DNA of 5,861 bases, taken from positions 8,283 to 14,143 of the forward strand of contig KL568614.1 in assembly GCA_000715605.1 (NCBI GenBank), in the 5' to 3' direction. The notes below the pieces were generated by a model that was not told where the DNA came from, ran no database searches, and worked only from the letters and a program-made list of their open reading frames with translations. Of this stretch, positions 1 to 4,648 are shown in pieces; positions within the stretch are counted from its first letter, which is position 1, and every line of letters starts with the position of its first letter. Origin of the DNA: Streptomyces speibonae. Its GTDB lineage: Bacteria; Actinomycetota; Actinomycetes; Streptomycetales; Streptomycetaceae. A program made the position numbers and the translations under genes.

Positions 1-1
1 G

Positions 2-235
2 ACCGTCGGCGAGCGGGCCGCCGAACCGGACGGCGCGGTGCGGCCGCTGCTCCACCCCGACCCGCGCTGGGGCGCCACCGACTGCCGCATCGTCGTCGAG
101 ACCTCCGGGACCCTCCAGGAGCTGGGCTGCGTCCGGCTGACCCTGGTCCTGCGCGAGTCCCACCGGGTGCCGAGGGCCCGGCGCAGGACCCGCCGCGCCG
201 CGTCCCACCTCCGGGTGGTCCACGCCGCCGACTGA
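2..235 (+). CDS. 3' end of an unrecognised gene (5' truncated by the window)
   Basis: An open frame runs from the left edge to a TGA at 233-235, giving the last 77 residues of a protein whose start lies outside the window. Nearly every codon ends in G or C (a single gaa is the exception), which strongly supports real coding in this frame. The visible part has a region with alternating hydrophobic residues (around CRIVVETSG and VRLTLVLRES) that could form beta strands. It ends in a strongly basic stretch (RARRRTRRAASHLR) and a short tail ending HAAD. I do not recognise a family and assign no function. A GTG at 38 could serve as an internal start, but the frame stays open and GC3-rich upstream of it, so a longer gene is more likely. 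It points towards the regulator gene but is separated from it by 83 nt containing a possible terminator and an operator-like array, so it is probably a separate transcription unit. Confidence 0.7.
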   Translation, partial: TVGERAAEPDGAVRPLLHPDPRWGATDCRIVVETSGTLQELGCVRLTLVLRESHRVPRARRRTRRAASHLRVVHAAD

Positions 236-244
236 GGCGCCCGC

Positions 245-270
245 CTCCGGAGCGCCCCGCCGGAGAGTTT
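245..270 (+). terminator. Possible weak intrinsic terminator of the upstream gene
   Basis: CTCCGG (245-250) and CCGGAG (260-265) can form a perfect 6-bp GC-rich stem with a 9-nt loop, starting 9 nt after the stop codon of the upstream gene. Only three T residues follow (268-270) and they overlap the first TTGCG half-site, so the U-tract is poor. Streptomyces terminators often lack a strong U-tract, so the location makes this plausible, but the structure is short. CTCCGGAG at 245-252 is also self-complementary and could pair differently. Confidence 0.35.
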
Positions 271-315
271 GCGACCGCTACGCAAGCGGCTTGCGTATCT
301 TGCGCTATTCTTGCG
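268..315 (+). promoter_or_regulatory. Operator array of five TTGCG half-sites, including a perfect 19-bp palindrome
   Basis: Between the upstream gene and the LacI-type regulator there are five copies of a TTGCG-type hexamer: TTTGCG (268-273), CGCAAG on the opposite strand (281-286), and CTTGCG at 290-295, 299-304 and 310-315. The second and third form the perfect palindrome TACGCAAGCGGCTTGCGTA (279-297), with 9-bp arms around a single central G, the symmetry expected of a LacI-family operator. The two downstream copies are direct repeats with starts 9 and 11 nt apart, and the last lies 3 nt before the start codon. The Streptomyces MalR/Reg1 regulator is reported to act at repeated TTGCA-like motifs, and the recognition helix of the neighbouring regulator resembles that of MalR. 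I infer that this is the autoregulatory operator. Binding across 290-315 would cover the likely -10 element and start codon. Confidence 0.75.
306..311 (+). promoter_or_regulatory. Candidate -10 box (TATTCT) of the regulator gene
   Basis: TATTCT fits the TAnnnT pattern of actinomycete -10 elements and ends 7 nt before the ATG at 319, which would place the transcription start on or next to the start codon. No good -35 hexamer lies at 17-18 nt spacing (the bases there are CAAGCG or GCAAGC, inside the palindrome). TATCTT at 296-301 is an alternative -10 that would leave a leader of about ten nucleotides. Confidence 0.4.
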
Positions 316-318
316 TCC

Positions 319-1314
319 ATGACGCGACGACTTGCTGTGGTGGCGAAGAAGGTCGGGGTCAGCGAGGCCACGGTCAGCCGGGTGCTCAACGGCAAGCCCG
401 GAGTCTCCGAGGCGACCCGGCAGGCGGTGCTCTCCGCCCTGGACGTCCTCGGCTACGAGCGGCCCACCCAGCTGCGCGGCGAGCGCGCCCGGCTGGTCGG
501 CCTGGTCCTGCCCGAGCTGCAGAACCCGATCTTCCCCGCCTTCGCCGAGGTCATCGGCGGCGCGCTGGCACAGCTCGGACTGACACCGGTGCTGTGCACC
601 CAGACCCGCGGGGTCTCCGAGGCCGACTACGTGGACCTGCTGCTCCAGCAGCAGGTCTCCGGCGTGGTGTTCGCCGGAGGTCTGTACGCGCAGGCCGACG
701 CGCCGCACGACCACTACCGCCGGCTCGCCGAGCGCAAGATCCCGGTCGTCGTCGTCAACGCGGCCATAGAGCACCTCGGGTTCCCCGCCGTGTCCTGCGA
801 CGACGCCGTGGCCGTGGAGCAGGCCTGGCGGCACCTGGCCTCGCTCGGGCACGACCGCATCGGGCTGGTGCTCGGCCCCGGTGACCACGTGCCCTCGGCC
901 CGCAAGCTCGCCGCCGCCCGCTCGCTGGCCGGGGAGCTGCCCGACGCCCATGTCGCCCGTGCCATGTTCTCCATCGAGGGCGGGCACGCCGCGGCCACCC
1001 GGCTCATCGAGCGGGGCGTCACCGGGTACATCTGCGCCAGCGACCCGCTCGCCCTCGGAGTCGTACGGGCCGCCCGGCGCAAGGGACTCGACGTGCCCGG
1101 GGAGATCTCCGTCGTCGGGTACGACGACTCCGCGCTGATGAACTGCACCGAGCCCCCGCTCACCACCGTCCGGCAGCCCATCGAGGCCATGGGCAAGGCG
1201 GCCGTGGAACTGCTGAACGCGCAGATCAACGGCAGCACGGTGGCGCCCGAGGAGCTGCTGTTCGAGCCCGAGCTGGTGGTGCGGGGATCGACCGGACAGG
1301 CGCCTCGTTCCTGA
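319..1314 (+). CDS. LacI-family transcriptional repressor, MalR-like, of the sugar uptake operon
   Basis: This 331-residue protein has the LacI/GalR layout and normal length. An N-terminal helix-turn-helix spans about residues 3-48, with recognition helix around VSEATVSRVLNG (14-25) and the LGYERP segment (44-49) leading to the hinge. A periplasmic-binding-protein-like sugar-sensing and dimerisation core follows, with the usual landmarks LGHDRIGLVLGP, CASDPLALG (239-247), VVGYDDS (265-271) and PPLTTVRQP (279-287). The DNA-binding region resembles the Streptomyces MalR/Reg1 regulators, which repress maltose uptake genes until inducer is present. It lacks the common ARxL hinge motif and has RPTQLR instead, also a MalR-like trait. 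The ATG at 319 is chosen because the helix-turn-helix begins at once after it; there is no Shine-Dalgarno sequence upstream, so the mRNA may be leaderless. The gene precedes the importer operon in the same direction, 136 nt before the binding-protein gene, and TTGCG half-sites flank it on both sides. Control of itself and of the operon is inferred; the effector is unknown but is probably maltose-like. Confidence 0.93.
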   Translation: MTRRLAVVAKKVGVSEATVSRVLNGKPGVSEATRQAVLSALDVLGYERPTQLRGERARLVGLVLPELQNPIFPAFAEVIGGALAQLGLTPVLCTQTRGVSEADYVDLLLQQQVSGVVFAGGLYAQADAPHDHYRRLAERKIPVVVVNAAIEHLGFPAVSCDDAVAVEQAWRHLASLGHDRIGLVLGPGDHVPSARKLAAARSLAGELPDAHVARAMFSIEGGHAAATRLIERGVTGYICASDPLALGVVRAARRKGLDVPGEISVVGYDDSALMNCTEPPLTTVRQPIEAMGKAAVELLNAQINGSTVAPEELLFEPELVVRGSTGQAPRS

Positions 1315-1339
1315 AGACCGCTCGACTGTCCAATAATTT
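1311..1339 (+). promoter_or_regulatory. Candidate promoter of the importer operon
   Basis: An unusually AT-rich patch (about 1329-1347) in otherwise very GC-rich DNA contains TAATTT (1334-1339), a fair -10 element. CTGAAG (1311-1316, overlapping the regulator's stop codon) is a partial -35 match at exactly 17 bp. Transcription would begin near 1346, just at the two half-sites (1345-1362), a typical place for repressor binding. The call rests on pattern matching only. Confidence 0.4.
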
Positions 1340-1344
1340 CAGAT

Positions 1345-1362
1345 TCTGCGCGACATCTTGCG
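1345..1362 (+). promoter_or_regulatory. Probable repressor half-sites upstream of the importer operon
   Basis: CTTGCG at 1357-1362 lies in the octamer ATCTTGCG, which also occurs at 297-304 in front of the regulator gene. A degenerate copy, TCTGCG, lies at 1345-1350, so the two starts are 12 nt apart as direct repeats. They sit just downstream of the candidate -10 box. The shared motif suggests that one protein, most likely the adjacent LacI-type repressor, controls both promoters. The match here is weaker than at the regulator promoter and no palindrome is present. Confidence 0.5.
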
Positions 1363-1373
1363 GACCGATGTCG
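1351..1373 (+). repeat. Inverted repeat enclosing the operon half-site
   Basis: CGACATC (1351-1357) and GATGTCG (1367-1373) are perfect 7-bp inverted arms separated by 9 nt. The intact CTTGCG half-site (1357-1362) lies across the left arm and loop. It could form a hairpin in the 5' leader, act as a weak terminator for readthrough from the regulator gene (no T-run follows), or be part of a protein-binding site. The sequence does not distinguish these. Confidence 0.45.
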
Positions 1374-1397
1374 TCGGTGCTTGAGTGTGCCCCGCCC

Positions 1398-1449
1398 ACC
1401 GCTCCTGTCCGGAGGGGTTCACCCGCTCCTGTCCCGTAAGGGGTCCACC
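1398..1449 (+). repeat. Imperfect tandem duplication in the leader of the binding-protein gene
   Basis: CCGCTCCTGTCC occurs twice, at 1399-1410 and 1423-1434, exactly 24 nt apart. Each copy is followed by a purine-rich stretch and a matching tail: GGGGTTCACC at 1414-1423 and GGGGTCCACC at 1440-1449, offset by 26 nt because of a 2-nt indel. Both units thus contain a Shine-Dalgarno-like element, GGAGGGG (1411-1417) and AAGGGG (1438-1443). Only the second is correctly placed before a start codon. Confidence 0.75.
1438..1443 (+). promoter_or_regulatory. Ribosome binding site that fixes the start of the binding-protein gene
   Basis: AAGGGG lies 7 nt before the ATG at 1451 and selects that start over an in-frame GTG at 1385, which has no lipoprotein signal at its N-terminus. 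The site lies in the possible small hairpin CCC-GTAA-GGG (1433-1442), whose loop fits the stable GNRA class, so it may be partly occluded in the mRNA. Confidence 0.7.
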
Positions 1450-1450
1450 G

Positions 1451-2794
1451 ATGAGAAGCACCGGGATCCGCCGTACCCTCGTCGCGCTGGGTGTCGGCGC
1501 GCTCGCGCTCACCGCCTGCGGCTCGGACGGCGACGAAGCCGCCGACGGCAAGACCCGCATCACCGTCAACTGCATGCCGCCCAAGAGCGCCAAGGTCGAC
1601 CGGCAGTTCTTCGAGGAGGACGTCGCCGCCTTCGAGAAGAAGAACCCCGGCATCGACGTCGTCCCGCACGACGCGTTCCCCTGTCAGGACCCCAAGACCT
1701 TCGACGCCAAACTCGCCGGCGGCCAGATGGAGGACGTGTTCTACACGTACTTCACCGACGCCCGGCACGTCGTCGACATCAATCAGGCCGCCGATCTCAC
1801 CCCGTACATCAAGGAGTTGAAGAGCTACGACACCATCCAGCAGCAGCTGAGGGACATCTACACCGTCGATGGCAAGGTCTACGGCATCCCGCGCACCGGC
1901 TACTCCATGGGCCTGATCTACAACCGGGAGCTCTTCGAGAAGGCCGGCCTCGACCCCGACCGGCCGCCCGCCACCTGGGACGAGGTCCGCGACGCCGCGA
2001 AGAGGATCGCCGCGCTCGGCGACGGCGTCCTCGGCTACGCCGACTACAGCGCCCAGAACCAGGGCGGCTGGCACTTCACCGCCGAGCTCTACTCCCGGGG
2101 CGGCGACGTGGTGAGCGCCGACGGCAAGAAGGCCACCATCGACACCCCCGAAGGCCGCGCCGTCCTGCGGACGCTGCACGACATGCGGTGGAAGGACGAG
2201 TCGATGGGCAGCAAGCAGCTGCTCGTCATCAACGACGTCCAGCAGATGATGGGCGCCGGCAAACTCGGCATGTACCTCGCCGCCCCCGACAACATCCCCA
2301 TCCTCGTCAAGGAGAAGGGCGCCGAGTACGAGAACATCGCCATCGCGCCAATGCCCGGCGGCGAGGGCACCCTCATCGGCGGCGACGGCTACATGTTCAG
2401 CAAGAAGGCCTCACCCGAACAGATCCGCGCCGGCCTCAAGTGGCTCGACCACATGTTCCTCACCCCCGGAGACGGCTTCCTCGGCGACTACGCCCGCGCC
2501 AAGCAGCACGACGCCCCCGTCGGCCTGCCCGAACCCCGCCTGTTCACCGGCGCCGCCGACGCGAAGGACCAGCAGGTCAAACAGGCCAACGCCAACGTCC
2601 CGGTGGAGAACTACCAGGCCTTCCTCGACGGCAGCCAGAAGCTGGAGGCGAAGATCGAGCCGCCGCACGCCCAGCAGCTCTACTCCGTCCTCGACGGCGT
2701 CGTCTCCGCCGTCCTCACCAAGGAGGACGCCGACATCGACCAGCTCCTCGAGGACGCCTCCGGCAAGATCGACGGCATCCTGGCCCGGGGCTGA
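1451..2794 (+). CDS. Lipoprotein sugar-binding protein of an ABC importer (MalE-like, SBP family 1)
   Basis: This 447-residue extracellular solute-binding protein captures an oligosaccharide outside the membrane and delivers it to the permeases. The N-terminus is a lipoprotein signal: basic MRSTGIRR, a hydrophobic core, then lipobox LTAC with lipidated Cys23; the following GSDGDEAADG is a flexible linker. The mature part has features of carbohydrate-binding family 1 proteins: AAFEKKNPGIDV, an AKLAGGQMEDV segment, VYGIP (143-147), YNRELFEKAGLD (157-168) and a PPATWDEV motif with Trp176. The only cysteines after the lipobox are Cys41 and Cys78, which may pair. The start at ATG 1451 is chosen from the lipobox and the AAGGGG ribosome binding site; an upstream GTG would add 22 residues and bury the signal peptide. 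The paired arginines hint at Tat export, but the motif is weak. It is the first gene of the operon, 3 nt before the first permease. The glucosidase partner suggests an alpha-glucoside such as maltose or a malto-oligosaccharide; the exact ligand cannot be read from the sequence. Confidence 0.93.
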   Translation: MRSTGIRRTLVALGVGALALTACGSDGDEAADGKTRITVNCMPPKSAKVDRQFFEEDVAAFEKKNPGIDVVPHDAFPCQDPKTFDAKLAGGQMEDVFYTYFTDARHVVDINQAADLTPYIKELKSYDTIQQQLRDIYTVDGKVYGIPRTGYSMGLIYNRELFEKAGLDPDRPPATWDEVRDAAKRIAALGDGVLGYADYSAQNQGGWHFTAELYSRGGDVVSADGKKATIDTPEGRAVLRTLHDMRWKDESMGSKQLLVINDVQQMMGAGKLGMYLAAPDNIPILVKEKGAEYENIAIAPMPGGEGTLIGGDGYMFSKKASPEQIRAGLKWLDHMFLTPGDGFLGDYARAKQHDAPVGLPEPRLFTGAADAKDQQVKQANANVPVENYQAFLDGSQKLEAKIEPPHAQQLYSVLDGVVSAVLTKEDADIDQLLEDASGKIDGILARG

Positions 2795-2797
2795 GCG

Positions 2798-3751
2798 GTG
2801 ACGAAGACGGCTGAACGGCCCGCGCCCGTGCGGGTCACACCGGTCGGGGCGCCGTCACCGGCGGGGGACCGGGGACGGCGCCGCCTCACCGACCAGCTGC
2901 GCGCCTACGGCTTCCTCCTGGGCGGACTCGTCTGCTTCGCCCTGTTCTCCTGGTACCCGGCGGTCTGCGCCATCGTGATCGCCTTCCAGAAGTACACCCC
3001 CGGCTCCGACCCCGAATGGGTCGGCACCGCCAACTTCACCCGGGTCCTGCACGACCCCGAGTTCGCCGCGGCCTGGCGCAACACGCTCACCTTCACCCTG
3101 CTCGCCCTGCTGATCGGCTTCGCGATCCCCTTCGTCCTGGCCCTCGTCCTCAACGAACTGAGGCACGCCAAGGCCTTCTTCCGGGTCGTCGTCTATCTCC
3201 CGGTGATGATCCCGCCGGTGGTCAGCGCCCTGCTGTGGAAGTGGTTCTACGATCCCGGCTCCGGCCTGGCCAACGAGGCACTGCGTTTCCTGCACCTGCC
3301 CACGTCCAACTGGTCCAACGGCACCGACACCGCCCTGATCTCCCTGGTCGTCGTCGCCACCTGGGCCAACATGGGCGGCACCGTGCTCATCTACCTGGCC
3401 GCGCTCCAGTCCGTCCCCGGCGAGCTGTACGAGGCCGCCGAGCTGGACGGGGCGGGCCTGCTCCAGCGCATCCGCCACGTGACGGTCCCCCAGACCAGGT
3501 TCGTGATCCTCATGCTGATGCTGCTCCAGATCATCGCCACCATGCAGGTGTTCACCGAGCCCTTCGTGATCACCGGCGGCGGCCCGGAGAACGCCACCGT
3601 GACCGTGCTCTACCTCATCTACAAGTACGCCTTCCTCTACAACGACTTCGGCGGCGCCTGCGCGCTCAGCGTGATGCTCCTCGCGCTGCTCGGCGCGTTC
3701 TCCGCCGGCTACCTCCGCCTCACCCGCTCCTCGGAGGAGGCCACCGCATGA
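2798..3751 (+). CDS. ABC sugar transporter permease, MalF-type
   Basis: This 317-residue inner-membrane permease is one of two subunits that form the translocation channel. After a Pro/Ala-rich, basic cytoplasmic tail of about 33 residues, six membrane segments can be read at roughly 36-63, 97-121, 128-150, 179-203, 235-257 and 285-306. The signature EAA loop that docks on the ATPase is at 212-231 (EAAELDGAG followed by a conserved proline at 231). The segment FVITGGGPENAT near 256-267 is typical of MalF/UgpA-type sugar permeases. It lacks the large periplasmic domain of E. coli MalF, as is usual for actinomycete and Gram-positive members. Translation starts at GTG 2798, 3 nt after the binding-protein stop, with a weak GGGG site at 2787-2790. 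It overlaps the second permease by ATGA, which suggests translational coupling. No ATPase gene accompanies it in the window. Confidence 0.94.
   Translation: MTKTAERPAPVRVTPVGAPSPAGDRGRRRLTDQLRAYGFLLGGLVCFALFSWYPAVCAIVIAFQKYTPGSDPEWVGTANFTRVLHDPEFAAAWRNTLTFTLLALLIGFAIPFVLALVLNELRHAKAFFRVVVYLPVMIPPVVSALLWKWFYDPGSGLANEALRFLHLPTSNWSNGTDTALISLVVVATWANMGGTVLIYLAALQSVPGELYEAAELDGAGLLQRIRHVTVPQTRFVILMLMLLQIIATMQVFTEPFVITGGGPENATVTVLYLIYKYAFLYNDFGGACALSVMLLALLGAFSAGYLRLTRSSEEATA
3733..3740 (+). promoter_or_regulatory. Strong ribosome binding site of the second permease
   Basis: GGAGGAGG lies inside the 3' end of the first permease gene, 7 nt before the ATG at 3748. It decides the start of the second permease over the long in-frame open stretch upstream, which is only an overlapping shadow of the first permease. 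Confidence 0.85.
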
Positions 3752-4611
3752 ACAGCACCCGCACCCTCGTCTCCCCGGCCGTCCTGGCCCGCCCCCGCGG
3801 CCGGGCCGTCTACTGGACCGTCTTCACCGGCACCGTCGTGCTCTTCGCCCTGGCCTTCCTCTTCCCCGTCTACTGGATGGCGACCGGCGCGATGAAGTCA
3901 CCCGACGAGGTGGCCCGCACACCCCCCACCCTCGTCCCGGAGAACTGGAGCACCAGCGGCTACACCGACGCCTGGGACCTGATGCAGCTGCCCACGCACC
4001 TGTGGAACACGGTGGTGCAGGCGGCCGGCGCCTGGTTCTTCCAGCTGGTGTTCTGCACCGCCGCCGCCTACGCCCTGTCCCGGCTGCGGCCCGCCTTCGG
4101 CAAGCTGATCCTCGGCGGCATCCTCGCCACCCTGATGGTGCCGGCCCAGGCCCTCGTCGTACCGAAGTACCTGACCGTCGCGGACCTCGGACTGCTCAAC
4201 GATCCGCTCGCCATCTGGCTGCCGGCCGTCGCCAACGCCTTCAACCTCTACCTGCTCAAGCGGTTCTTCGACCAGTTGCCGAAGGACGTCCTCGAGGCCG
4301 CCGAGATCGACGGCGCGGGAAAACTGCGCACCCTGTGGTCGATCGTGCTGCCCATGTCGCGCCCGGTGCTCGGCGTGGTGTCGATCTTCGCGCTGGTCGC
4401 CGTGTGGCAGGACTTCCTGTGGCCGCTGATGGTCTTCTCCGACACCGGCAAACAGCCGATCAGCGTGGCCCTGGTGCAACTGTCGCAGAACATCCAGCTG
4501 ACCGTGCTCATCGCCGCGATGGTGATCGCCAGCATCCCCATGGTCGCACTGTTCCTCGTCTTCCAGCGGCACATCATCGCCGGAATCAGCGCGGGCAGCA
4601 CCAAGGGCTGA
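3748..4611 (+). CDS. ABC sugar transporter permease, MalG-type
   Basis: This 287-residue permease is the second half of the membrane channel. Six membrane segments lie at about 23-45, 87-110, 118-138, 151-172, 205-228 and 252-272. The EAA loop reads EAAEIDGAGKL (183-193), with the conserved LP at 201-202. Typical MalG/UgpE features are FPVYWMATGAMKSPDEV after the first membrane segment, the NTVV start of the second, and a C-terminal segment ending QRHIIAGISAGSTKG, close to the family consensus for the tail that enters the ATPase dimer region. The start at ATG 3748 is set by a strong GGAGGAGG site and the 4-nt ATGA overlap with the upstream permease. The glucosidase gene follows after 37 nt without any visible terminator, so all four genes are probably on one transcript. 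Confidence 0.94.
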   Translation: MNSTRTLVSPAVLARPRGRAVYWTVFTGTVVLFALAFLFPVYWMATGAMKSPDEVARTPPTLVPENWSTSGYTDAWDLMQLPTHLWNTVVQAAGAWFFQLVFCTAAAYALSRLRPAFGKLILGGILATLMVPAQALVVPKYLTVADLGLLNDPLAIWLPAVANAFNLYLLKRFFDQLPKDVLEAAEIDGAGKLRTLWSIVLPMSRPVLGVVSIFALVAVWQDFLWPLMVFSDTGKQPISVALVQLSQNIQLTVLIAAMVIASIPMVALFLVFQRHIIAGISAGSTKG

Positions 4612-4648
4612 CACCGCACCCCGTCCACCCGAGAGAAAGGCACGCACC

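Noticed and set aside
291..884. Alternative + strand frames overlapping the regulator
   Set aside because: Their translations are Arg/Pro/Gly-rich low-complexity sequences, while the frame from 319 gives a complete LacI-family protein.
1411..1417. GGAGGGG as the ribosome binding site of a small leader peptide
   Set aside because: No ATG, GTG or TTG lies at a suitable distance downstream, so it cannot start a peptide in the usual way. It is better explained as part of the duplicated leader block.
1385..1450. GTG start 22 codons upstream for the binding protein
   Set aside because: It would place a non-hydrophobic segment before the lipoprotein signal peptide and would discard the well-spaced AAGGGG before ATG 1451.
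1226..2179. Large - strand open frame across the end of the regulator and the binding-protein gene
   Set aside because: It crosses two well-supported + strand genes and their control region, and its product is biased and unrecognisable. It is a shadow of the GC-rich coding.
3016..3747. Upstream extension of the second permease frame through the first permease gene
   Set aside because: The translation is Arg/Pro-rich and shows no membrane segments, whereas the other frame encodes a full MalF-type permease. The strong ribosome binding site and ATGA overlap put the true start at 3748.
4612..4648. Possible separate promoter or terminator before the glucosidase gene
   Set aside because: The 37-nt gap has no hairpin, no AT-rich -10 element and no TTGCG half-site, only a ribosome binding site. 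Cotranscription with the permeases is the simpler reading.
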